Shown here: positions 26,935 to 35,560 of the stretch, piece by piece | How the letters are laid out: each line of letters starts with the position of its first letter | Position numbering within the stretch: position 1 is the first letter of the stretch | Assembly: GCF_013407145.1 (NCBI RefSeq) | Contig: NZ_CP026993.1 | Coordinates: 1,200,590-1,264,589, forward strand | Length of the DNA: 64,000 nt | Direction: 5' to 3' | Origin: Nitrosopumilus cobalaminigenes | GTDB taxonomy: Archaea; Thermoproteota; Nitrososphaeria; Nitrososphaerales; Nitrosopumilaceae | Notes under the pieces: model-generated | What the model saw: the letters and a program-made list of their open reading frames with translations, nothing else | Told to the model about the DNA's origin: nothing | Database searches by the model: none | Program-made: the position numbers and the translations under genes

Positions 26935-26943
26935 GGTATAATA
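26935..26943 (+). promoter_or_regulatory. TATA box for SPFH-protein gene
   Basis: GGTATAATA centred ~27 bases before the GTG at 26967, the expected leaderless spacing. Confidence 0.5.
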
Positions 26944-26966
26944 GTAGAAGATAGGTACTAGAAATA

Positions 26967-27830
26967 GTGTCGAAGTATCAATCTCCTAAAGTTAATGTAA
27001 ACATGGGCCCAATGAAGGCAGTTCTAATTGCAATTCTTCTTTTAATTATTATCGGTGTTGTGGCATCAGCTTCTGTAAAAATAGTTGATGCAGGTCATAG
27101 AGGAGTGCTACTACATTGGAATGCAGTTGATCTTACTAAACCACCACTTGAAGAAGGAATACATTTTGTAATTCCTTTCCAAGATGAAGTAATTAACATC
27201 GAGGTTCGTACTCTCAAATATGCAAGTGAAGCTAGAAGTGCATCAAGAGATTTGCAAACAGTAGAAACTACAGTTACAGTCAACTATCATCCAGATAAAG
27301 AACAAGTCCACAATTTATACAAAAATCTAGGACTTGATTATGAAAATAGAGTAATTCAGCCAGCTATAGAAGAAACTGTAAAACAAGTCACTGCAAATTA
27401 TAATGCTGAAGAATTAATTACAAAAAGACCCCTAGTGAAACAAGATATAGAATTTTCAATTAGAGAGAGATTAAATCAATTTAATGTTGTAACAGAAGTA
27501 ATTTCAATTACAGATTTTGAATTCTCGGCATTATTTGCATCTGCAATTGAATCTAAAGTAGAGGCAGAACAAAATGCACTTAGAGCAGAAAATGACTTGA
27601 AAAGGATTGAAGTTGAAGCTAGACAAGCAGAAGCAAACGCCATAGGTTTAGCAAACGCAAACATTGCAGAAGCCAGAGGTGAGGCTGAAGCAATTGCCAT
27701 AATCAACAAAGCATTAGCAGAGAATCCAAATTATCTTGATTGGTTAAAGACTCAAGCATGGGATGGAAAACTTCCTCTAGTCGTAGGCGAGGGGGGAACA
27801 CCATTTATACAAATTCCAGTAAAGCCTTAG
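26967..27830 (+). CDS. SPFH/prohibitin-family membrane protein
   Basis: 287 aa, GTG start. One N-terminal TM helix (~18-38), then the SPFH domain (GHRGVLLHWNAVD...LEEGIHFVIPFQDEVINIEVRTLKY), and a coiled coil (~185-245; ESKVEAEQNALRAENDLKRIEVEARQAEANAIGLA). Prohibitin-like proteins form large membrane rings that organise microdomains and proteases. The next gene begins four bases after its stop; all three genes to 28683 may be one unit. Confidence 0.9.
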   Translation: MSKYQSPKVNVNMGPMKAVLIAILLLIIIGVVASASVKIVDAGHRGVLLHWNAVDLTKPPLEEGIHFVIPFQDEVINIEVRTLKYASEARSASRDLQTVETTVTVNYHPDKEQVHNLYKNLGLDYENRVIQPAIEETVKQVTANYNAEELITKRPLVKQDIEFSIRERLNQFNVVTEVISITDFEFSALFASAIESKVEAEQNALRAENDLKRIEVEARQAEANAIGLANANIAEARGEAEAIAIINKALAENPNYLDWLKTQAWDGKLPLVVGEGGTPFIQIPVKP

Positions 27831-27834
27831 TCAG

Positions 27835-28143
27835 ATGGCAGCAATTATCATAATACCAATTCTTATAGTTACAATTGTCGGATTATCTTCTTATCTAATT
27901 CACAAATTTGTGCTACGAGACATACTTGCAAAAAGATCTGTTAATCAGACACTTCAAAAATACAACATCAAAAAAACACCTTCAGAAATAATCAAAGAAT
28001 ATTATGATTTCAAAGGGGAGAGATTAACTCATAAAGAAATTCAAAGTCTTGAAAAAAATTATAGACAAAATGAACCTGAACAATTCCTTGCAATGTATGA
28101 TTCAATTAGAGATAATACAAAAAATAAAGAAAGAAACGACTAG
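27835..28143 (+). CDS. Small single-TM protein downstream of SPFH gene
   Basis: 102 aa. One TM helix at the N-terminus (AAIIIIPILIVTIVGLSSYLIHKFVL) and a charged cytoplasmic tail with KTPSEIIKEYYDFKGERLTHKEIQSLEKNY. No known family recognised. Its close spacing (4 bases) to the SPFH gene suggests a partner of that membrane complex. Confidence 0.65.
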   Translation: MAAIIIIPILIVTIVGLSSYLIHKFVLRDILAKRSVNQTLQKYNIKKTPSEIIKEYYDFKGERLTHKEIQSLEKNYRQNEPEQFLAMYDSIRDNTKNKERND

Positions 28144-28206
28144 ATTCTCAATACTGCAAAATCTCATCTATTTCTTAAAGGAGAAAATACATGTCATAGT
28201 ATAGAA

Positions 28207-28683
28207 TTGAAGTCAAATGACAAAATTTTGGTAATTTCAGCCATGATAGCAGGCATGATAGGATTAGCTGCCATGGTAGGATTTGTAGGGCAGGGAAATG
28301 TAAGACATGTTGAAATTTTTTGGGCAGAAACAGTAGAACAAACAATAGTTTTTGAAGACATTGACGGAGAAACTCAAGTCAGAGGAATTAAAGGAGTGAA
28401 AGGAGACACAAATCCAACTTTATTATCACGTACATCATTTGCGTATATTCTAACTGTAATTAATAATGGAACAACATTTCATAGACTTTACATTGATGGA
28501 TTTAACGTTCAAACCGAATTATTAGAACCAGGTCAACAAGATACTATAACCATCTATCCAGATAAAGAAGGTGAATTCACATACTATGACAAGAAACAAA
28601 ATCTAATCCCATTGGGGAAAATCAAAATTGTTTCGGTAGTGCCAAGTGATGGTTTTCAAGGAATTTGGAAAGATCTGATTTAG
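28207..28683 (+). CDS. Membrane-anchored cupredoxin-like protein lacking copper ligands
   Basis: 158 aa, TTG start. One N-terminal TM anchor (~7-28), then a beta-sandwich resembling a cupredoxin or Cox2 domain: FAYILTVINNGTTFHRLYIDGF...LEPGQQDTITIYPDKEGEFTYYD. The first His of a copper site may be FHR, but the usual C-x3-4-H-x2-4-M loop is absent (YYDKKQNLIPLGKIKIV). So it is predicted not to bind type 1 copper. Located outside the membrane; possibly a structural relative of electron-transfer proteins abundant in this phylum. Confidence 0.6.
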   Translation: MKSNDKILVISAMIAGMIGLAAMVGFVGQGNVRHVEIFWAETVEQTIVFEDIDGETQVRGIKGVKGDTNPTLLSRTSFAYILTVINNGTTFHRLYIDGFNVQTELLEPGQQDTITIYPDKEGEFTYYDKKQNLIPLGKIKIVSVVPSDGFQGIWKDLI

Positions 28684-28763
28684 AATAAACTGTTTGTTGA
28701 AGTAAAACAAGACAATTTCTTAAATAGATTCCAAAGCAAGTCCTGAAAAAGGTATGTAGGGTT

Positions 28764-28892
28764 ATGGATACGGATTCAAAAAAAGAGCTAAAAGATACAG
28801 AGCAAGAAATCATGATAGAGTTAAAACTCAAAACTAATGAATTTCTCAAGAAATTAAAAGAACAATCAAAAAATACCAAAGTAGAAATGTGA
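28764..28892 (+). CDS. Small charged helical protein (42 aa)
   Basis: 42 codons, ATG at 28764 (MDTDSKKELKDTEQEIMIEL..., ending NTKVEM). Strongly charged and helix-forming, like a short coiled coil. An upstream ATG at 28754 is closed by TAG at once. It sits between the cupredoxin-like gene and a convergent methyltransferase. Size makes the call tentative. Confidence 0.45.
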   Translation: MDTDSKKELKDTEQEIMIELKLKTNEFLKKLKEQSKNTKVEM

Positions 28893-28909
28893 TTTTATGA
28901 GTGGCATTT

Positions 28910-29782
28910 CTATTTTTTACAAATTATCAAGTCTACATCATAGTTCAATTTGGCACGTGGATTGAGTTTCAATTCCCATGTAATATGAGAAGGAGATTTA
29001 GTTTTAGATGCAATTTTAAATCCAAATTTTTCAAGATTTGTACGTAAAGATTTTTCATTAAGGGGATTTTTGACAGAGTTAATACCTCGATCAAAATCAT
29101 ATGGGTCAGTTATAATGAAATGTCCAGTATCAATCTGTTTTGAAATATAATTTAATAATTTCAAAGGTTCCACCAATTCTAAAACATTCAAAGCTAAAAC
29201 AAGATCAAATTTAGATTTACCAAACACGGGCGATAAAAAATCAGCAACAACATAATCAAGATTATTTTTGTATAATTTTTTTGCAATTCTTAATGCTGTA
29301 AAGGATCTATCAATTCCAAATACCATATCATGCGATTGAGCTAAAAATGAAGTCATGATTCCAATTGAACAGCCATATTCTAAAACAAGATTTGATTTTT
29401 TAACAAAATCAATGCTTTTTTTCATATGAGAGTAAAATTTTGAAGATTTACTGTTTTGATAGATTTTAGACCATCGTTCTTCTAGATCAGTTCTATCATC
29501 GTCAATTTTTTTAACATTTGATAAGGATATTTTACAAAATTGCTTTAGTGTGGAATTTTCAATTAATCCATAAATTTGTCCACCCAATTTTTTTCGTAAA
29601 GAAAGGTATTTTGAAAAATTATCCCACATGATGGGAATTTTTTCAATTATTGGATATTTTGAATTACATTTTTTGCATTCCAGCATCCCCTCTAAGATTT
29701 CTCTTTCAGACTTGAATACAATTAATTCTAATTTTGAGCAACATCTAACACACCTTAAAAATTCAAGACTGGATTCTAACAT
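28910..29782 (-). CDS. SAM-dependent methyltransferase with N-terminal Trm112-like zinc domain
   Basis: 290 aa. N-terminal ~55 residues are Trm112/YbaR-like (CVRCCSKLELI...LECKKCNSKYPIIEKIPIMW) with two CxxC-type pairs for zinc. A linker is followed by a class I methyltransferase core (~150-250): VLEYGCSIGIMTSFLA, VFGIDRSFTALRIA, FDLVLALNVLEL. The substrate is unknown; such fusions often act on small molecules or envelope components. Single gene on this strand. Confidence 0.8.
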   Translation of the reverse strand: MLESSLEFLRCVRCCSKLELIVFKSEREILEGMLECKKCNSKYPIIEKIPIMWDNFSKYLSLRKKLGGQIYGLIENSTLKQFCKISLSNVKKIDDDRTDLEERWSKIYQNSKSSKFYSHMKKSIDFVKKSNLVLEYGCSIGIMTSFLAQSHDMVFGIDRSFTALRIAKKLYKNNLDYVVADFLSPVFGKSKFDLVLALNVLELVEPLKLLNYISKQIDTGHFIITDPYDFDRGINSVKNPLNEKSLRTNLEKFGFKIASKTKSPSHITWELKLNPRAKLNYDVDLIICKK

Positions 29783-29877
29783 TTTCAGATATCATAACAG
29801 TAATTTTTGAATTAATAATTTATTGGATAAGAAAAACAAGTTAATCTTAAATGGAGTATTCCTAGATTTTATGCAAA

Positions 29878-31074
29878 TTGGGAGAATTTCAAGAGTTTGC
29901 AGAGGCACTATTTGGGCAATTATCAGTAGAATTAGATGAAGAAAAAGAAATTATCGAATTAGCTGTAAAAGCTAATGACGACATTGCAAACAAAGTACAA
30001 TTCAAAGAGTTAGATGAAATTGCAAATTCAGTATTGCCGGATTTTAAAAATAAAGTTGAAGAGTTTCTTGGAGTCAAAGTCCCAGAAGATATTGTATTAA
30101 AATTCCCAGAATTAAGTGAGTTAAAAAAAATTAAAGGCAACAAAGTGTTTGCAGATAGTGAATCAAAAGAATTTGTTACTGAATTATTTAATGCAGTTGC
30201 AAAAGAAGATCTTACAAAAATTGCACAGTTAATGCAACAAGATACTGCAAAATATTTAGTGTATTCAACATATGCAATTCAATACATTTCTAAAATTACA
30301 ACAACGTATGGCGATTATCTTGATTCAGTTATTTATTTAAACAAATTCATTTTATCGAGATATCCGCAAATTATTTTGCATAAACAAGGAGAACCCTATG
30401 AATCAAGATTTGAAAATGTAAATTCAGGATATCTTGGTGCAGTAAAAATGACTGTTCTAGAAGAATTGATTCATTCTGCACAAAAGAATCTCCAACAAGT
30501 AAACAAAAATGCTGCAACAGAAGTAAACAAAATAAATGAAGAATTGGCAAAAATAATCTTATCTCTAGATACTGAAACAGTAAACAAATTATCAGAATAT
30601 TGTCAATTACAAGCAGTTCCAGATGATTTTCCATTTGCAAAAAAAGCAAATTTATTTTTCTTTTTGAACCCAGATCATTTCCTAATTGAGCAAATCGGTC
30701 CTGACGTCATGACATTTACTCATGTAGAGATAGACCCAAAAATAGGAGAATCAATTCCAGAGCTTTTAGAAATTTACAAGAAATGGCTTGTTCCTATTCA
30801 ACAGCACCATGCAGCATTTACTGCAATGGAAGGAATGGCAGCATTTGCAATTGAAAATATCTTGAAAGATGATCAAGATTTCCAAAATTATCTTTCTACG
30901 TTTATGGGAACTGATTTTTCAGCATATCAAGTCAGGAAGAGTATGGGCAAAGACTTTACAAAAATAGTATATGAAAAACTTGGCAAAGACACCTTCAAAA
31001 AAATGATAGAAATTCCTCCAAATACTAGAGAACTTAAAGATCCTCAATTATATCTCAAAAAACTGAGTTTGTAA
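29878..31074 (+). CDS. Conserved-looking hypothetical protein (398 aa)
   Basis: TTG start at 29878 (an ATG at 29871 is in another frame). Cytoplasmic and mostly helical. I do not recognise a domain. Points of note: EELIHSAQKNLQ, TFTHVEIDPKIGES, and QHHAAFTAMEGMAAFAIENIL. An HxxxE-like metal site is possible but speculative. It is followed after three bases by the SirB1-type gene, so the two are an operon. Confidence 0.7.
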   Translation: MGEFQEFAEALFGQLSVELDEEKEIIELAVKANDDIANKVQFKELDEIANSVLPDFKNKVEEFLGVKVPEDIVLKFPELSELKKIKGNKVFADSESKEFVTELFNAVAKEDLTKIAQLMQQDTAKYLVYSTYAIQYISKITTTYGDYLDSVIYLNKFILSRYPQIILHKQGEPYESRFENVNSGYLGAVKMTVLEELIHSAQKNLQQVNKNAATEVNKINEELAKIILSLDTETVNKLSEYCQLQAVPDDFPFAKKANLFFFLNPDHFLIEQIGPDVMTFTHVEIDPKIGESIPELLEIYKKWLVPIQQHHAAFTAMEGMAAFAIENILKDDQDFQNYLSTFMGTDFSAYQVRKSMGKDFTKIVYEKLGKDTFKKMIEIPPNTRELKDPQLYLKKLSL

Positions 31075-31077
31075 TAA

Positions 31078-31896
31078 TTGGAAGAAAAATTTGATCCGCT
31101 AGTTGCAGAATGGCTTTCATTTGTAAATAATCCAAATTTTAACTTGGTAGAGAAATGTCTAAAATTTGCACAGATTTTAGAATATCCAGATCTTGATGTA
31201 GATGAATATGTTAAAAAAATTAATCGAATAGGGAAATCTCTTAAAGAATCAATCAGCGATGTCAAAAATCCAACATATTTGATTTCAATGTTAAATGAAC
31301 ATCTTTTTGAAAATTTAGGTTTTAGTGGGGATGATGATGATTACTATAATCCAAAAAATAATTTCCTAAATGAAGTGATTGACAAAAAAACAGGACTCCC
31401 CATCACCATTTCAATTCTTTATGCAGAGATTGCAAAATTTGTAGGATTAGATCTAAAGATTGTTGGGTTCCCTAGCCATATCTTGGTAAAATATAATGAA
31501 GAAATGATTTTAGATCCATTTTATGATGGACGTTTACTTGATGTTGATGACTTGCAAGATATTCTGGATGCAAATTATGGAGGCCAATTGGAATTTCAAC
31601 CAGAATTTCTAGACGAAGTAAAATCAGAGCAAATTCTAATTCGTCTGACGCGGAATTTAAAAAATTCATATGTACAATCATTTGTTTATGACAAAGCACT
31701 ACGCTGTGTAAACATGGTTCTAGCAATTGAACCAGAATCTCCTGAAGACATAAGAGATAAAGGAATCATAGAAGAGAGATTACAAAATTCTGAAACTGCT
31801 TTAAAATATTTGAATAAATATTTAGAAATTAATCCAAATGCAGAAGATGTGGATTTTATTTTAGAATTGATTAGAAGTATAAAGACAAAAAATTAA
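31078..31896 (+). CDS. SirB1/transglutaminase-like protein with TPR-like tail
   Basis: 272 aa, TTG start. The core block DKKTGLPITISILYAEIAKFVGLDLKIVGFPSHILVKY and ILDPFYDGRLLD match the SirB1/transglut_core2 family. A cysteine expected of an active transglutaminase is missing in the PSHILV area, as in most SirB1 proteins, so it is probably non-catalytic. The C-terminal ~80 residues look like TPR helices (ALRCVNMVLAIEPESPEDI, ALKYLNKYLEINPN). Its stop shares TTAA with the convergent small gene. Confidence 0.82.
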   Translation: MEEKFDPLVAEWLSFVNNPNFNLVEKCLKFAQILEYPDLDVDEYVKKINRIGKSLKESISDVKNPTYLISMLNEHLFENLGFSGDDDDYYNPKNNFLNEVIDKKTGLPITISILYAEIAKFVGLDLKIVGFPSHILVKYNEEMILDPFYDGRLLDVDDLQDILDANYGGQLEFQPEFLDEVKSEQILIRLTRNLKNSYVQSFVYDKALRCVNMVLAIEPESPEDIRDKGIIEERLQNSETALKYLNKYLEINPNAEDVDFILELIRSIKTKN

Positions 31897-32063
31897 TCAA
31901 TGATAGAATCTACATCTGTTCCTTTCTTGATCATAGATATTTCATGACGAGCAATTTTGTTTCTTAATGCTTGTTTTAGAATATCGACTTCACTTCTGAG
32001 CAATGCAATTTCATCTTCAAGTTTTGCAACTCTCTCATAGATGGTTTCAGCTTCTGAACTCAT
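31893..32063 (-). CDS. Small coiled-coil protein (56 aa)
   Basis: 56 codons from ATG at 32063 (SSEAETIYERVAKLEDEIALL...VDILKQALRNKIARHE). A clear leucine-type heptad pattern over ~30 residues indicates a dimerising coiled coil. It shares TTAA with the stop of the plus-strand SirB1-like gene. Function unknown; downstream of the zinc-ribbon gene on the same strand, 74 bases away. Confidence 0.7.
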   Translation of the reverse strand: MSSEAETIYERVAKLEDEIALLRSEVDILKQALRNKIARHEISMIKKGTDVDSIID

Positions 32064-32136
32064 AATTATCTATCAGCAAAAATTTGTCTTAAAAAGTTAT
32101 GGGTAAAAATCTTGATGGGCAGGTTAGCTTTTTGAA

Positions 32137-32298
32137 CTATAATTCAAATTCTTGTCTGCATTTCTCACATTTTGCTCGCTCTTCACCAGGTGAGCCAAGA
32201 ATGAAAATTTTACCAATTGTCTTACAAACAGGACACATTCCAGTAGTGGCATTTTTTGGACCAGTACGAATAATTTTTTGTGTTTTTCTTCGTCCCAT
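32137..32298 (-). CDS. Small zinc-ribbon protein, Elf1-like
   Basis: 53 codons from ATG at 32298. Starts GRRKTQKIIRT and has a four-Cys ribbon (CPVC...KCEKC, spacing ~21). The basic MGRRK start plus a C-x2-C/C-x2-C ribbon recalls the elongation factor Elf1, found in eukaryotes and some archaea. The ribbon is shorter than in Elf1, so this is a suggestion only. Downstream of the tRNA-Ser gene on the same strand. Confidence 0.65.
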   Translation of the reverse strand: MGRRKTQKIIRTGPKNATTGMCPVCKTIGKIFILGSPGEERAKCEKCRQEFEL

Positions 32299-32336
32299 GA
32301 AAAAACTTCTTGAATCGGTCTATTAAGTTTTAATGG

Positions 32337-32420
32337 CGCGGGGAGGGGGATTTGAACCCCCGTGTCCTTGCGGACATAGGATTAGCAATCCTACGCCCTA
32401 CCAGGCTAGGCGACCCCCGC
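32337..32420 (-). tRNA. tRNA-Ser (anticodon GCT)
   Basis: Folds as a type II tRNA with 7-bp acceptor (GCGGGGG/TCCCCGC, last pair G-U), D arm, anticodon stem GGATT-GCTA-ATCC with anticodon GCT, long variable arm (GTCCGCAAGGAC) and a T arm GGGGG-TTCAAAT-CCCCC. The discriminator base is G, as expected for serine. CCA appears to be encoded next to it (32334-32336). No intron is seen. Confidence 0.95.
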
Positions 32421-32453
32421 ATAAAGAGCCCTAGAAGTTATCTGTAAATAAAT

Positions 32454-33200
32454 TCACTCGTCGGCAAATTGACTGTAATTATTCACAATTTCATCAATTG
32501 GTAGTCTTTTTCCACCAACAATTTTGAGATCAACCTGAACTTTTTTGTTAGAAATTGTAAGAATATTGTAAGTATTTTCAAAAAATCCTCTCACCCGTTC
32601 AGAGGTAGCTGTTCCAGCATTCACAACAGTGAGAGATCTAAAATTCCAAGCCCATGGTCTATGCTTATGTCCACATAGTACTACATCAACTTTAGAATCC
32701 AAAACTGTTCGAAGTACATCACCTGCATCAACAACGGTTAGTTGATCAGAACCAGTGTCAGGAATGGCAATCAAATGATGATGCATTGCAACAATCTTTA
32801 CCTTGTCTTTGTATTTTTTCATAGTTCTCTCCAACCACAAGTTTTGCCGATATCCAACTTCTCCTTCATTTCTATCAGGTCTAGCAGTTCCAACTGTAAC
32901 TAGTACAACATCATCACCTAACTCATTTACAGTTTCAAATGGAAAAAATTTTTTGAATAACAGATAACCTGTGTTTCTATAATCATGATTTCCACTAATA
33001 GTGATAATTTTTTTTGTGTTGAATTTTGCTAAAAGGGATTTACATTTTTCATATTCTTTCATCAACCCTTCATTTGTCAAGTCACCAGTAACTATAATGA
33101 CATCTGGATTTAGTTCATTTATTTCATCAACTAAAATATCAAATTTTTCTTGTAAAAATTGAGAACCAACATGTAGATCAGAGATTTGAACAATCTGCAT
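32454..33200 (-). CDS. Metallophosphoesterase (calcineurin-like)
   Basis: 248 aa. Motifs in order: QISDLHVGS (D-x-H), VTGDLTNEG (G-D), TISGNHDYR (GNHD), VAMHHH and LCGHKHRPWAW (GHxH). These bind the two metals of the active site. Cytoplasmic. Length and order fit small cyclic-nucleotide or nucleotide phosphodiesterases; substrate unproven. A class III cyclase exists in the window (10524-11342), so a link to cyclic nucleotides is conceivable but unsupported. Confidence 0.88.
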   Translation of the reverse strand: MQIVQISDLHVGSQFLQEKFDILVDEINELNPDVIIVTGDLTNEGLMKEYEKCKSLLAKFNTKKIITISGNHDYRNTGYLLFKKFFPFETVNELGDDVVLVTVGTARPDRNEGEVGYRQNLWLERTMKKYKDKVKIVAMHHHLIAIPDTGSDQLTVVDAGDVLRTVLDSKVDVVLCGHKHRPWAWNFRSLTVVNAGTATSERVRGFFENTYNILTISNKKVQVDLKIVGGKRLPIDEIVNNYSQFADE

Positions 33201-33312
33201 TAAATATTATTTATTAAATTAGGTATTTAATCATCGCCATATGAAATATCTAGAAAATATTTCTCAATGACAAGGTAGAATTAAATAATAAACACCTCAA
33301 AAATCTGCAGTT

Positions 33313-34344
33313 TTGAGTAAAAAAGCCGCTGTAATGAAAGGGGATGGTATTGGACCTGAAGTTGTAGATTCAATGCTTAGAGTTCTAAAGGAATGTAACT
33401 TTCAATCAGAGCTAATTCTATGCGAAGCAGGCTCAGAACAATGGGATAAAAATGGCAGAAAAGATGCATCATACATTCCTGATTCAACCATGAAAACATT
33501 GGAAGAAGCAGACTGTTGTTTTAAAGGTCCAACTACGACAATTCCAGTTCCAGGTGCACCTAGAAGCGTTGCAGTTACACTACGTCAAAAATTTGATCTT
33601 TATGCAAATATTAGACCAACTAAAACTTATGATAGATTAACTCCTAATAGAAAACTGGATTGTGTTTGTTTCAGAGAAGCTACTGAAGGATTGTACACAG
33701 GAGTTGAAGCAAAAATTACAGATGATGCAGCAATTGCAATTAGAAAGATTACAAGACAAGGAAGTAGAAGATTAGTTAATTCTGCAGTGGATTGGGCAAA
33801 TAGATTCAATATGAAAAAAATGGTTGCAATTACAAAAAGAAATATTCTAAAACAAACAGATGGGATTTTTTGGGATGAAACACAAAAAGCAGTAGAAGGA
33901 ACAGGAATTGAATTATCTGAAATTTACATAGACAACATGGCACAACAAATGGTGATAGCAACTGAACAATTTGATGGTGCAGTATTAGTCAGTACCAATT
34001 TATTTATGGATATTATTTCAGAATTGGCATCAGCCCTTGTAGGATCAATTGGATTAATTTATTCTGCAAATATCGGAGATAATTATGCAATGTTTGAAGC
34101 AGCACATGGAAGTGCCCCACAATTTGCAGGACAAAATAAAGTAAATCCAACTGCTACTGTTTTATCAGGTGCATGGATGGCAGATTATATGGGTGAAAGA
34201 GAAGTAAGAGATGCTATTTTTGCTGCAACTGAACAAGTAATCAATGAAGGAAAAGCAGTAACATGGGATATCGGTGGTGATGCATCCACTACTCAAATGA
34301 CTGATGCAATTATCACATATGCCAAAGAAAAACTAAGAAAGTAA
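33313..34344 (+). CDS. Isocitrate/isopropylmalate-type dehydrogenase
   Basis: 343 aa, TTG start. Family motifs: GDGIGPEVV at the N-terminus, CFREATEGLYTGVE (substrate-binding loop), VSTNLFMDIISELASALVGSIGL, and GDNYAMFEAAHGSAPQFAGQNKVNPTA (dinucleotide site). Oxidative decarboxylation of isocitrate or 3-isopropylmalate is expected; the motif set does not decide which one. It abuts the convergent HemK-type gene without a spacer. Confidence 0.9.
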   Translation: MSKKAAVMKGDGIGPEVVDSMLRVLKECNFQSELILCEAGSEQWDKNGRKDASYIPDSTMKTLEEADCCFKGPTTTIPVPGAPRSVAVTLRQKFDLYANIRPTKTYDRLTPNRKLDCVCFREATEGLYTGVEAKITDDAAIAIRKITRQGSRRLVNSAVDWANRFNMKKMVAITKRNILKQTDGIFWDETQKAVEGTGIELSEIYIDNMAQQMVIATEQFDGAVLVSTNLFMDIISELASALVGSIGLIYSANIGDNYAMFEAAHGSAPQFAGQNKVNPTATVLSGAWMADYMGEREVRDAIFAATEQVINEGKAVTWDIGGDASTTQMTDAIITYAKEKLRK

Positions 34345-34878
34345 TCACCAAGTAGTTTCTACAAGAATTAATTCTTCAAAAAATAATTTCTTTTTTGCCA
34401 TAATTCGTGTTTTCAAGCCTAATTTTTGAGCATAATCTATTAGTTTTTGGTAATTAGATAACGATGATGTCACAAATACAAATTTTCCATTTTCAGCCAT
34501 ATTGCAAACTACAGAGTCAAATATTTTTTTAGGAATTTCAAATCCTTCTGCACCACCGTCTGTTGCAACATCTATGATTTTGTCAGTAGCAAGATATGGT
34601 AAATTACATACAATAAAATTAAATTTTATTTTTAACGCTTCTGATCCACTGCAACAAACCAAATTTTCTGTTTTGTATGTTTGGTTTTTTAATACATCAA
34701 AATTAATATCGGTTCCAACTACAAAAGAAAAATTTTCAGCAAGTAATTTTGTCAAATATCCAGAACCACTCCCAACATCTAACGCATAATTTCCTTTTTC
34801 ATTTTCAATATTCTCTACAATGAAAAAGGTATCCTCAGAAGGAGGATATTCATCATTTTTCAAGGATTTTGTTTGCAA
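34345..34878 (-). CDS. HemK2/Mtq2-type N5-glutamine methyltransferase
   Basis: 177 aa. PPSEDTFFIVENIE start, SAM site ALDVGSGSGYLTKLLA, and the catalytic (N/D)xPY-type motif CNLPYLAT. This short form, without the N-terminal helical domain of bacterial PrmC, resembles archaeal/eukaryotic Mtq2, which modifies the GGQ glutamine of release factor 1. It overlaps rsmA by 26 bases in the L21e-rpoF operon. Confidence 0.85.
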   Translation of the reverse strand: MQTKSLKNDEYPPSEDTFFIVENIENEKGNYALDVGSGSGYLTKLLAENFSFVVGTDINFDVLKNQTYKTENLVCCSGSEALKIKFNFIVCNLPYLATDKIIDVATDGGAEGFEIPKKIFDSVVCNMAENGKFVFVTSSLSNYQKLIDYAQKLGLKTRIMAKKKLFFEELILVETTW

Positions 34879-35560
34879 GATTAATTATTTCATCTCCAGA
34901 AAGATCGTCTACTCGTTTATCTATTACACTTTCGATATTGAATTGTTTTAAAATATTTTTCACAGTTTTCCTTCTATATGAAAATATTTTATTTATTGTT
35001 TGAATAAGATCTTTTGACATTTTATTTTTTTTCACTATTTTAAGAATTACAGAATCAATTTTTGGAGGAGGTGAAAAATTATTTTTTCCTACTTTGGATA
35101 AAAGTGTGATTTTAAACGCATGATTTGCAATTATACTAATAGCTTTTCTGTTCTTTGAAGACTTTGCCAAGAGTTTTTCTGCAAATTCTTTTTGAACCAT
35201 TATTACACCATGTGAAAAAGATGTTTTTGCCAACCATTCTATTGCATCTTTACTTCTAGAATATGGAAGATTTGAGACAAAAATAGTGAAAACGTCTTTT
35301 TTTTTAAAACCATCACCAGATTTTAGTACAAGATTCTCAAGGGTAGAAAATTTAGATTTCGCATTTTTAACTAATGTTTCATCTACATCAACAGAAATTA
35401 CTTTTTTAGCATTTTCACATAAAAGCGGAGTTAAAATTCCCTGTCCAGTCCCAACCTCAAAGACAATATCATTTTTTGTAATTTGTGCTTCAACAACTAT
35501 TGATTTGGCTATAGAATTAGAGTTTAGAAAGTGTTGTCCGAATCGTTTTCGCTTTATCAT
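34853..35560 (-). CDS. rsmA: 16S rRNA dimethyladenosine transferase (RsmA/KsgA/Dim1)
   Basis: 235 aa, slightly shorter than typical (~260-280). N-terminus FGQHFLNSNSIAKSIV, SAM motif VFEVGTGQGILTPLL, and the NLPYSRSKDAIEWL motif. Dimethylates two adjacent adenines near the 3' end of small-subunit rRNA. The C-terminal domain is short. Overlaps upstream DUF655 by four bases and downstream HemK2 by 26; the operon order is common in archaea. Confidence 0.93.
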   Translation of the reverse strand: MIKRKRFGQHFLNSNSIAKSIVVEAQITKNDIVFEVGTGQGILTPLLCENAKKVISVDVDETLVKNAKSKFSTLENLVLKSGDGFKKKDVFTIFVSNLPYSRSKDAIEWLAKTSFSHGVIMVQKEFAEKLLAKSSKNRKAISIIANHAFKITLLSKVGKNNFSPPPKIDSVILKIVKKNKMSKDLIQTINKIFSYRRKTVKNILKQFNIESVIDKRVDDLSGDEIINLANKILEK

